NCBI RefSeq assembly: GCF_050433225.1
Contig: NZ_JBNPXQ010000001.1
Coordinates: 806,001-870,000 of the forward strand
Source: Sphingomonas_D zeicaulis
Lineage (GTDB): Bacteria; Pseudomonadota; Alphaproteobacteria; Sphingomonadales; Sphingomonadaceae
Reading direction: 5' to 3'
Length of the DNA: 64,000 nt
Below the pieces are notes generated by a model, which had not been told where the DNA came from, made no database searches, and saw nothing but the letters and a program-made list of their open reading frames with translations. The position numbers and the translations under genes are program-made. This document shows positions 48,001 to 52,047 of the stretch, piece after piece (positions within the stretch are counted from its first letter, which is position 1; every line of letters begins with the position of its first letter).

Positions 48001-48073
48001 TCGCGCAGCCGGTCAGCAGCCGCGGTCGACTGCCGGCGGCAGCGCTCCGGGGGGCGGGGATGGTCGCCAGCAT
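33068..48073 (-). CDS. Giant two-partner-secretion exoprotein (TpsA, filamentous-haemagglutinin-like)
   Basis: A 5001-aa secreted protein. A signal peptide (about 1-41, cut after ARA) is followed by the TPS domain (about 42-300; GSIALGSASINQSG, SQAVIDWRLDSEGGTGPINFLPEGRTGLF). This domain is recognised by TpsB POTRA domains. Residues about 480-1550 are Gly/Ala/Ser-rich beta-helix repeats (GGxGxGGxxx). Then six modules with the motif IDLAGAFARYSV lie near residues 2040, 2460, 2855, 3300, 3695 and 4140. The C-terminus holds a few cysteines (GCLIANTAACQ, CRADPRQPNC). The ATG at 48073 follows GAGAGCAAGG; a GTG at 48088 is possible. It begins 30 bp after tpsB. It is probably a long surface fibre for adhesion or cell contact (family knowledge). 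No toxin tip domain or protease motif is recognisable. Confidence 0.93.
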   Translation of the reverse strand: MLATIPAPRSAAAGSRPRLLTGCAIAVALVAVTQAPRARAQVSPDKSFQGTGSIALGSASINQSGTQDTITVNSSQAVIDWRLDSEGGTGPINFLPEGRTGLFTSGEVSNFVVLNRIVPTDQTRGIRLDGTVRSQVRSPAGAPVTGGSVWFYSPGGIIAGANSLFDVGSLLLTTNDIDTTGGLFGRGGEIRFRGAENSQSAVQIDAGARIRALATNSYVALVAPRIVQNGNVQVDGSAAYIAAEAADVTINNGLFDIRFVTGTTVENAITHGGTTTGPASTGAATDNHRIYMAAVAKNDAVSMLLGGTIGYEPASSVAVENGVVVLSAGYATVSGDVVDTASATGDGNIEIGNSAFLSRLTANASDSILVNPGGPAGAGRVRFDADATLTAVNSVVAATENANESISAFGDLTLRATGTGTGSQRATISALGNETGYGGLFVSGQLTVDASGLGLSAGQVPGPGGAGIGGTASVDVTGTRISVDSLYVVADGIGGSGTDLGGAGRGGSASVSLTDGDIAVNREVSISAAGRGGFGATTGGVGAGGTTSLALNGDSRFNANLRGTAEGVALLLDSSGTGGGDFRLPSATGGAATGGDAAITVDGGLLSVPGTMRVNAGATGGVGASLSGAATAGTIATSLDGGDATINQLSLFADAEAPGNFGSETSAAGSAIGGDITLSVADGTLTSAGGISIGASANSYAATGLGTATGGSISVNVGPGGEVAAGTALSLRADGYTSSYAGVGRNAMGGDIGLTLDGGLLGTDEFYASAVAFAGSGVGAGGVGNGGSVTLQAGGGASLLVGTRTEIDAGGTGGSGLNRDPGGLPTARPGAGNGGIVRIFSQGSTLALGESARIDASGDAGSAQAEGVTGPGAFGGLISLDLNGGALSFGSLDLIANGGSPYSGEGGFSNGDGGIGNGGTVRISALGASITGAGLSVSARGFGGAAFGDFVGGTGNGGGIAITTDGTVDIGTIGLIADGTGGTAVSGATGGVGRGGSVLFDILGGSFSSDTVNLSAAGYGGEGGDAFEADAGEGGDGLGGTLRFTIGQGTLADIGELSVLAMGFGGVGGDVGYFDSGYGDNYGFADQNGGGGNGAGGIVTINIAGGIDATDLISVGSLTASTAARGGAGGTFVDFGGTLVEGPGGFSPFALGGPGSGGDATGGSTSVTIAFDGIDLGATIVDASAVGGDGATGIEGGAGGSAVGGTALFDAVHSELALANLQVLATATAGTGADSLGFGGAGGDGGNATGGTATIRAQTADTRLTLGIVTLSTDAVAGAAGDGSVAAIGGNGGVGGIAIGGTSAVSVEDAALIFDNSVFGDPLARYTITARATGGAGGIGADGTDFGDTGGFGGIGGAATGGTARIGVAGGSVTGPGLTLNANAIAALGGLGGTGATFPGVPGEVPPIFGVTKLQALSGSGTGGAAALSVSDNVLAGSMTFGATTLTATGTGAGGAQPGASIGGLISIRDTATNPAGSLLLASLDAQAGPFGGGGFQLYSADGPVRVTGDATIDVGGQIRIEGSGAGGLAVGGALNMFTNADIAVTQADPLGTGDPFVTIQAGSITAESFTGFIAGPGSRIVSTGSTSINAHSGALVFDTIIAGGAISALGGNIDGTTAQAGGNAFFSALGDVALRTVTTTGETGYGNITVNANGSASVGTLDAFGRVTVDVLGNLVGLPDPNAPDIVGAVLVAGTDIDVTTGVDAQILSADAGDEIDLVIGGSLEFGTLNAVRSIETASGDGTVGDSVTAGTSAFLQSGLAGLRLGSVITGTSAALNSTGAVSFGAGRAGGDFGAQGASVTASIVTTTGATGAPGNIVLIATGSGVEVDQADAFGSVALQAAGNVGAGTLDAGANVLLVFGGDATVDSATAAGVFLAQGGGALTFTTIDAGLQTSIDLVGGLNGGTILSGGVTDIDAGDVILTTLSSDGLATVTGGGIVQIDSIVTPLGGSFSAGGDLTVGGLQSGGLLSLNGFNVTVLSDITDADELAITTQNDLTLQNVTLAGDFDVVVPGAIDAGTITSGGEILISASQIDLAGAFARYSVNLSASSTVAVGAGSAGDDFLIDAGGDVTLGAITATGAETGYGGEGGVGSNIDIFTLGTVRARSLDAFDRLTVDAAALTGNPPVAGRGEGGAVLAAGDDIAVTTTGSALIASADAGLSIAIASDDLEFGTLDAGTTIAFTATGDIAGDAATAGTGITIGTPEDVTIDSLVAGGAVSVAAGNFDLGSLTANSLLVSGGGGTIDLARTVGDVTIQTDANVTLGDIASSAGAIDVTAGNIGGGSLAAATTLSLDGSAITLGTIRSGGATDIIAEGLIDLTIAQSGTAFTARSLAGAIDIDTLSAGGFAQVTTDIGVIRIGQINTPVGGLFDAAADLTVGALNSGGLLTLNGFNVTVLSDITDANILSITTQNNLTLQNVTLAGNFAVTVPGALTAGTITSGGDIVVDAGAIDLAGAFARYSVDLTATRGISVGSGRAGDDFLVDAGGDVFLGSILTTGAESGYGGEGGFGSNIIVTAGGDIVAGSLNAFDAISIIGEGGLVGVPEPDSRGEGGSVLVAGGDIDVMTGGDQLIASADAGGSIRIGADALEFGTFTAVNGVTIGTAADVAGDAIDVSGGAIGIDADGGVTLDELAASGSIGISAGAIGTGITIGTLAAGNTASLTSLAGIRLDDGRSTGNFTFQAEGDVVLGSVVTSGSEFGYGATIGVTAGGGLTAESLDSAGQIAIDGDGGIMIGSLAAADFARVTGGAGVTVNSIETPVGGSFSAVGDLTVGALASGGLLTLDGFNVAVLSDITDADALAITTQNNLTLQDVTLTGDFDVTVPGALTAGIVTSGGDIIVDAGAIDLAGAFARYSVDLTAITTASVGSGRAGDDFLVDAGGAVSLGSIVTTGAESGYGGEGGPAGSNIIVTAGDGVIAGRLQAFDDISIEADGGLTGLPVPTRRGEGGAVLVSGGDIEVTTGDDALIASANAGGEIDFDIGGGLEFGTLVAGRSIESASAGATAGDIARSGTSAVFNAGAAGLTLDSLTAGNSAALNSTGTVRLGTATVGGDFGVNAGDAVLGSITTTGAVRTRPGNIVLVATGDLSIDNADAFGSIGIQTGGTLTANTLEAGAGIALVPAGDATLGSARAGTAVVAQGTGALDFGTIEAGTSIEMVVGGLTGDSIVAGTTLAVTADDIVDIATLAAGGQATVTGGSDVSIGSIETSAGGSFTAAGDLTVGALASGGLLSLDGFNVTVLSDITDAQDLVITTDNNLTLQNVTLGGDFGVTVPGALTAGTITSGGGIFIDAGSIDLAGAFARYSVDLTATGGISVGSGSAGDDFLVDADGDVFLGGIVTTGAESGYGGEGGFGSNIIVTAGGDIVAGSLNAFDAISIVGEGDLVGVPDPEARGEGGSVLVGGGDIEVMTGGNQLIASADAGGSIRIGADALEFGAFTAVNGVTIGAAADVAGDAIDVSRGSISIDADGAVTLDELAASGSIGISAGAIGTGITIGTLAAGNTASLTSLAGIRLDDGRSAGNFSIQAEGDVVLGSVVTSGSEFGYGATIGVTAGGGLTAASLDSAGQIAIDGDGGIMIGSLAAADFARVTGGAGVTVNSIETPVGGSFSAVGDLTVAALASGGLLTLDGFNVAVLSDITDADALAITTQNNLTLQDVTLTGDFDVTVPGALTAGIVTSGGDIIVDAGAIDLAGAFARYSVDLTAITTASVGSGRAGDDFLVDAGGAVSLGSIVTTGAESGYGGEGGPTGSNIIVTAGDGVVAGRLQAFDDISIEADGGLTGLPVPTRRGEGGAVLVSGGDIELATGGDALIASANAGDEIDFDIGGGLEFGTLVAGRSIESASAGATAGDLARSGTSSVFNAGAAGLTLDSLTAGTSAALNSTGTVTLGTATVGGDFGVTAGDAVLGSITTTGAARNLPGNIVLIATGNLGIDTADAFGSIGIQTGGTLNAATLEAGGSIVLIPTGDVTLGAARAGTAFVAQGTGALDFGSIEAGTSIEMLVGGLTGDIITAGTTLTITADDVIDIATLAAGGQATVSGGSDIQIGSIATAVGGSFTAAGDLTVGALSSGGLLTLDGFNVTILSDITDAQDLAITTGNNLTLQNVTLSGDFDVTVPGALTAGTITSGGDIIVDAGAIDLAGAFARYSVDLTATTTVIVDAGSAGDDFLVDAGGDVSLGSIVTTGAESGYGGEGGNDGSNIFVSAGGDVFAGSLTAFDAIGIDAGGDLTGFAGTGGTGGNGGGIGEDALGEGGAVLVAGGGIGVTTGGSATILGAEAGFDIDILTGSFVDFGTLDAGGDVRIASQGVDGGSVTAGDDVDILSGLAVAIGTVSAGDEARASAGAQGLLIGTISAGSNVSITSLGAAAITNGTAGDGDFTVDADGDVTLGTILALGESGYGGEGGAGNILIGSGGLVTVGSATAFGAIDIDADGDISGTSFVAGDMLTANGRGSFTAQSVRVTGATGSGNTAIDAATGIDIRTLAAAGNAAFTAANGDIAVTDDIAVNGIVTALGRAVLLNALGGLRVGSATATAGAIDIDAGGALTIDAGSATGGIALASTGGSVTAGTLTTIAGDGAGDIAITAADDVLLNGAVTARGALAVDAGDLIRVSALADGTSVTLGSNDIEIGAQGRVGTIGKTMLVDITNTGGRRTFIGGSGGNAGFDLSAAEIARIFSDDIFIHAPPVATQGGQSVGSSRTPDVIVGSFTLTSRAGTQGGNLGSGGTFGIDTTGKLRVVGDALFTGLGADNRVELVADDALEVDSRTGSILLNGSGGLAGTLILTSDDIFVGTLEALADIATAPDMAAIDERLALNDGALDEGGAIQAGGLEVNAGNGFFVQNSGVESRVLADRRGFTVGTGGLTIRTGGVTTRIVINGREVDPATNGFFTGLDLIPRVRILGADGDLPGAFDQGSTINGCLIANTAACQIVVNFPVQDVIQDITDPSQVTVQPLQSPLIELRDFERFGFQPLIDEPVTGAGNDDLWTEQCRADPRQPNCPRSNP
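35700..38225 (-). repeat. TpsA super-repeat, copy nearer the C-terminus (2526 bp, 842 codons)
   Basis: This unit and the one at 38226-40751 align in register with no net length difference over 2526 bp. Each unit holds two related modules of 448 and 394 codons. The stretch 36870-37387 matches 39396-39913 with a single mismatch that I can find (position 37227), while other parts have diverged more. Confidence 0.85.
38226..40751 (-). repeat. TpsA super-repeat, copy nearer the N-terminus (2526 bp, 842 codons)
   Basis: The second copy of the 842-codon unit. A related but more diverged 418-codon module lies further upstream in the gene (about 40752-42005), and a sixth module lies below 35700, giving module lengths of 418, 394, 448, 394 and 448 between successive motifs. 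Confidence 0.85.
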
Positions 48074-48103
48074 GGCCTTGCTCTCCACTTTTTTACGCCT
48101 TCC

Positions 48104-49924
48104 TTACCGCCACGGCGCCAGCCGCGCGGTAAGCGACACCAGCACGCGGACATCCCCGCGATCTTCCTGAAGACCCACACGCCTGAGCGGGGCCGCGACA
48201 TTGACGTCGAGCCGGGCGCGATCGCCCCACGCCGCGCGAACGCCGCCGCCCGCCGAATAAAGCTTCTGGGGGTCGATCCCGTCGAACGCGGCATCCTCGT
48301 TCCACACCCAGGCGGCGTCGAAGAAGGCATAGGGCTGGAAGGCGAAGCCATCGCGCTCGCGCGGCAGGATGCTGCCGAGGCGCACTTCCGCCTGCACGCC
48401 GACGCCGCTGTCGCCGATCAGGCTGCCCGGATCATAACCGCGCCCGACGGTGTAGTTGCCCGCCGAGAATTCCTCATAGGAAAGAAGCGCGTTCGGCGCA
48501 TATTGCGCGCGCGGGGAGAGTGCGAAGGCCCAGAACGGGGTGGGGCGATATTCGGCGGTGCCCGAAAGCCGCGCGACGAAGGCGGTGGGATCGCCCTCGA
48601 TGCGGCTGAGCGGCACGTTGCTGGCACCCGTGCAGTTGGCGAAGTTGCGCCCGCATGGATCGCTCGCGCCGAAGATATCGAGGCCCTGGCGCAGCTCCGC
48701 GGAAACGCCGACGCGCCAGCGCGGTTCGACCGCGTTGTAGCCGACGCCGCTGGTCACGCTGTCATCGTCGATCGCCTCATAATCGAGGCGGGCGAAGGCG
48801 ACGCGGAGATGATCCTCGGTCAGCGGCAGGCCGACCACGGTCACGTCCTGGTCGACATAGTCGAGGCCGCCCGAGGCGAACAGGTTGCGGCTCTGCGAAC
48901 GGATCAGCGGATAGCTGACCGCCAGCGAGGCGGCGAGCGTCTTCGACTTGAGGTTGATGCCGCCCTCGAGCGAGGGCTTGGTCCAGGCATAGGTGAGATC
49001 GCCGCTGATCCCCAGGCCTTCACGCCCCAGCTTGAAGGCGTGGCCGGCCTGCAGGACATGCTGTTCCTTGAAGTCGGCGGTGGCGAAATAGCCGATCGTC
49101 GTGCGATCCCCCAGGCTGGTCAGCCCGTTGAACTGGACGCGGGCATTGGCGCCGAAGCGGCCGACATCGCGGGAACCGAAATTCTGGAAATTAACGTCGA
49201 CCTCGACCGGGCGGCGGACTACCGCGACCTCACCGATCACCTCGCCGCGCGCGGTGCCCGCCGGGCGCAGCACCAGCCGCACGTCGAAACCGGGCAGGTC
49301 GCGCGCGAGCAGCAGATAGCGCTCGGCATCGCGGATGTTGAACACCGGCTGTTCGCGGATCTTTTCCAGATAGCCGGCGATGGTGCGTTCGGAATTGCCA
49401 GCGTCGCCGCGCACCTGGATGCCGACCAGCTTGGCCATCAGCACGTCGAAATGGACGACGCCATTTTCGATGCGCTGCGCGGGCACCTGCACCGCCGCCA
49501 GATAGCCGTCGCTGCGCAGGATGGTGGCGGCGCGATCGCGGATCTCGCAGACGGTGGCGATCGGCACCGGCTTGCCGAGGAATTCGGCATAGGCGGGGCG
49601 CAGCCGCTCCGCGGGCACGCCGGTGAGATTGTCGAAGGCGACTTCGGACAAGGTGACGCTGATCTCGCCATATTGCGGATCGGCAAGCGGGCAGGGCGCG
49701 CGTTCGACCTCGCCCTCGACGCTCAGCCGCGGCCCGCGCGTCTGATCGAGCGGTTCCGCGCGGCCGCGCTCGATCTCTTCACGGGTCTGGCCGGTCGACG
49801 GATTCTGTGCGGGGAATTCCGGCGGCGTGGTTTGCGCCACCGCCTGCCATGGAGCCAGGCCGATACAGAAACTTCCGGTGAGCAAAGTTGCGGCGAGCCG
49901 CGGCCTCGTCCGGATCAAGCGCAT
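48104..49924 (-). CDS. TpsB outer-membrane transporter (FhaC/ShlB/HecB family)
   Basis: A 606-aa partner of the TpsA protein. A signal peptide (cut after AVA, about residue 30) precedes a periplasmic part with POTRA-like modules (about 85-240; SVTLSEVAFDNLTGVPAERL, VCEIRDRAATILRSDGYLAAVQVPAQ). The 16-strand Omp85-type barrel follows (about 250-606). The conserved loop-6 motif of the superfamily corresponds to TVGRGYDPG. It should recognise the TPS domain of the exoprotein in the periplasm and pass it to the surface. The ATG at 49924 is preferred over one at 50041 because the signal peptide starts there. It is immediately upstream of tpsA on the same strand. Confidence 0.93.
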   Translation of the reverse strand: MRLIRTRPRLAATLLTGSFCIGLAPWQAVAQTTPPEFPAQNPSTGQTREEIERGRAEPLDQTRGPRLSVEGEVERAPCPLADPQYGEISVTLSEVAFDNLTGVPAERLRPAYAEFLGKPVPIATVCEIRDRAATILRSDGYLAAVQVPAQRIENGVVHFDVLMAKLVGIQVRGDAGNSERTIAGYLEKIREQPVFNIRDAERYLLLARDLPGFDVRLVLRPAGTARGEVIGEVAVVRRPVEVDVNFQNFGSRDVGRFGANARVQFNGLTSLGDRTTIGYFATADFKEQHVLQAGHAFKLGREGLGISGDLTYAWTKPSLEGGINLKSKTLAASLAVSYPLIRSQSRNLFASGGLDYVDQDVTVVGLPLTEDHLRVAFARLDYEAIDDDSVTSGVGYNAVEPRWRVGVSAELRQGLDIFGASDPCGRNFANCTGASNVPLSRIEGDPTAFVARLSGTAEYRPTPFWAFALSPRAQYAPNALLSYEEFSAGNYTVGRGYDPGSLIGDSGVGVQAEVRLGSILPRERDGFAFQPYAFFDAAWVWNEDAAFDGIDPQKLYSAGGGVRAAWGDRARLDVNVAAPLRRVGLQEDRGDVRVLVSLTARLAPWR

Positions 49925-50260
49925 TCCCCATCCCCCTTGCGAGGTCGCACCGCACAACCGGAAACGGCCACGCAACGGCAAAGGGGTCTGGAGGGGCCGA
50001 TTGCCTCCTCCGTCCAGCCAACGCCGCCGCGAGCCGGGCATGGGGCCGACCGCTACGCACAGGCCACTCGTTGGCGGCTGCAGCGGCGGCGGGCACTGGC
50101 CCGGAACACCGCACTCCGACGACCCACGGAGCTTGGCCCATCGCGTGACTCGCGATTAGACCACCTCAATTGGCTACCAGCCACGCCCCGCAGTTACAAG
50201 GGCTTGGCCAGGGCACGCGCCGCCACGCCGTTGCTGCAGCGAGGCGGATCGCATGATGTG
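49925..50260. other. 336-bp gap between the FecR-like gene and tpsB
   Basis: No gene is supported here. The gap holds a perfect inverted repeat ATCGCG-N5-CGCGAT at 50140-50156 that could be an operator or a short hairpin. A tpsB promoter may lie in this stretch, but I could not identify clear -35 and -10 boxes. Confidence 0.45.
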
Positions 50261-51037
50261 TCAACCGACCGGCGGCGCCGAGCCGTCGGCACTGACCGCC
50301 TGCGCCAGCAGGTTGAGCTGCGCGGTGCAGCCGTGCTGCGCCAGCGCCTCCGCCGTGTCGGGCAGCGCCCGCGCGGCGGTGCCGGTGGGCACCAGCGCGA
50401 AGCGGATCGTCACGGGTTGGGCGCCGTCCATCTGGACGCGATAGGTGGCACCATCGGTCACCGGAAGCTGCGACGGCCATTCCCGCACCATCGCGCCCTT
50501 GGCGAAATCGATGCTGTTCGCCTGGCCGCCGGCGGCGGTGATCGTCGCCTTGGCGCTGCCGTCGAGCGAGGGCCGCCACAGCTTCAGCGTGTTCGCATCG
50601 GCCACGCAGACCGTGCCGCCCTGCCGCACATCGACGAACCACAGATTGGGGCTGGTCGCGATCGTCGCGCCGGTGGTCGGGTCACGCGAGACGCCGCCGC
50701 GCGAGGGGCGGCCGCCGCTGTCGGTCAGCAGGCGCTGGAACGCGGTCTGCGTCGTCGCCGCGGTCTGCGTCGCGCCGGCAAGCTGGTGCGGGCCGCTGCC
50801 GCGCAAGGTGCGCGTGCCGCGGCTGTCGAGCACCACCAGCACGTCGGCCGGCTTCAGCGTGATCGTGCCATTGTCCGGCAGCACCTTGCCGGCCGGATAG
50901 GCGGCCGACGACGGGCCGGTGGCACGCACAACGATCGTCTTCGCCGCGGCCACCCCGGCGGTACCGGCCAGCGCCGCGACACCGGCGGCGTAACCGAGGG
51001 CCTTGAGCTTCTTAACCAACACCTTCACCTCCCGCAT
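50261..51037 (-). CDS. Exported protein with FecR-like beta domain (paralogue A)
   Basis: A 258-aa protein with a signal peptide (cut near GVAAA, residue 32). The first 45 mature residues (TIVVRATGP, YPAGKVLPDNGTITLKPADV, LVVLDSRGTRTLRG) read like the beta-strand pattern of FecR-type ligand or polymer-binding domains. The rest is unassigned. Two cysteines (GTVCVAD and HGCTAQL) line up with two in the neighbouring paralogue and could form a disulfide in the periplasm. GGAGGA precedes the ATG at 51037. The place between a CHASE2 cyclase and TpsB suggests a periplasmic part of the same system (inference). Confidence 0.7.
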   Translation of the reverse strand: MREVKVLVKKLKALGYAAGVAALAGTAGVAAAKTIVVRATGPSSAAYPAGKVLPDNGTITLKPADVLVVLDSRGTRTLRGSGPHQLAGATQTAATTQTAFQRLLTDSGGRPSRGGVSRDPTTGATIATSPNLWFVDVRQGGTVCVADANTLKLWRPSLDGSAKATITAAGGQANSIDFAKGAMVREWPSQLPVTDGATYRVQMDGAQPVTIRFALVPTGTAARALPDTAEALAQHGCTAQLNLLAQAVSADGSAPPVG

Positions 51038-51097
51038 TCTGGTCCTCCGGCGGTCTTTCGCGCCGGAGCCTTTGCCTCATCCCACTGCAACATCGCC

Positions 51098-51116
51098 GAT
51101 CGGGTCTGAGCCGATC
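51098..51116. other. Inverted repeat in the gap between the two FecR-like genes
   Basis: GATCGG-N7-CCGATC is a perfect 6-bp-arm inverted repeat in the 193-bp gap. It could be a weak hairpin or operator; there is no T tract. Confidence 0.3.
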
Positions 51117-51230
51117 CTGAACCTGGCGGGCAGTGGCGAATCTGGGCCACCAACTGCTGCGCCCCAACTACGCCCCACCTGCGACTCGCGCAGTGATCGT
51201 CGGCACAGGCGCACGACTCTGCGCAGCATC

Positions 51231-52028
51231 TTACTCCGGTCCGTTGATCGGCGCATCAGCCGCGAGCCTTTCAAGCTGCAAATCGCATCCCGCCGATGCG
51301 AGCTTGACGGCGAGGTCTGCCGGATCGGGTTCCGCCGTCAGCCCATCGAGCACGACCAGCTTCACCACTGCGCGCTGCGGGCCGCCATCGCCGAGGACAT
51401 AGCTGCGTCCGCTGACGATCGGCACCGCCGTTACCGGCCAGCCGATGCCGCCTTCACTGCCGATATTGTCGATCGAAGGGCCTCCCTCCAGCGGCACCAC
51501 GCGCAGGGGGCGGCCGGGCCAGCGATCGAGGATGGTCGCGGCCTCGGCCGCCGGTAGGCAGAATGCGCCCGATTGCTGCGGGTCGATCAGCCACAGATTG
51601 GCCATCGCCTCCGCGGGGGTGGGGGCCAGGCCGGCGGCGGGCGCGGGGATGGCCGAGGGCGCGGCACGGCGCGCCAAGCGGCTGCTGCGGCCGGGTGAGA
51701 TGGCAGGGGCGGGTGGCCGTCCAAGCGCTGCGAGCACTTCCGAGGGGGAGAGCGCACGAAGGAAACCGGCAAGCACCGGGCGTACGCGATAGCGATTGCG
51801 CGGCAGCGGCATCGAGATCGCGATCGGCCCGCGAAAGGCGCGGGTGCCCTGATCGTCAAGCAAGGTGATCGCATCGAGGCGGCTGAGCTGGATGCGGACG
51901 CGATCGGGCAGCACCATCCCGCGCGGATAGCGCGCCGCAACGGGGCCGATCGACTTGATGATCACGGTGCGTGCGGCGGCGGGCAGCGGCGCCGCGAGAA
52001 GCGCGGCCGCGGCCAGCGGGCCTGCCAT
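51231..52028 (-). CDS. Exported protein with FecR-like beta domain (paralogue B)
   Basis: A 265-aa paralogue of the adjacent downstream protein. The mature N-terminus (TVIIKSIGPVAARYPRGMVLPDRVRIQL, then ITLLDDQGTRAFRGP) aligns over its whole length with paralogue A. NLWLIDPQQSGAFC and the C-terminal AGCDLQLERLA also align, keeping both cysteines. A proline/alanine-rich linker (about 125-160) sits in the middle. The ATG at 52028 gives a clean signal peptide; a TTG at 52061 that overlaps the cyclase stop is an alternative. It lies 19 bp after the cyclase gene, probably in one transcript. Its function is unknown. Confidence 0.68.
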   Translation of the reverse strand: MAGPLAAAALLAAPLPAAARTVIIKSIGPVAARYPRGMVLPDRVRIQLSRLDAITLLDDQGTRAFRGPIAISMPLPRNRYRVRPVLAGFLRALSPSEVLAALGRPPAPAISPGRSSRLARRAAPSAIPAPAAGLAPTPAEAMANLWLIDPQQSGAFCLPAAEAATILDRWPGRPLRVVPLEGGPSIDNIGSEGGIGWPVTAVPIVSGRSYVLGDGGPQRAVVKLVVLDGLTAEPDPADLAVKLASAGCDLQLERLAADAPINGPE

Positions 52029-52047
52029 GGCGCATGCGAACGAGCGG

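Noticed and set aside
33068..48073. TpsA as a contact-dependent inhibition (CdiA) toxin
   Set aside because: There is no recognisable pretoxin motif or toxin tip, and no small immunity gene downstream; the C-terminus is a short cysteine-bearing tail followed by a terminator hairpin and cysS.
46802..51109. A 1435-codon open frame on the plus strand opposite tpsA, tpsB and the FecR-like gene
   Set aside because: It is antisense to well-supported genes and its composition (Arg/Ala/Asp/His-rich) is that of a shadow frame in GC-rich DNA. It spans several gene boundaries and has no recognisable domain.
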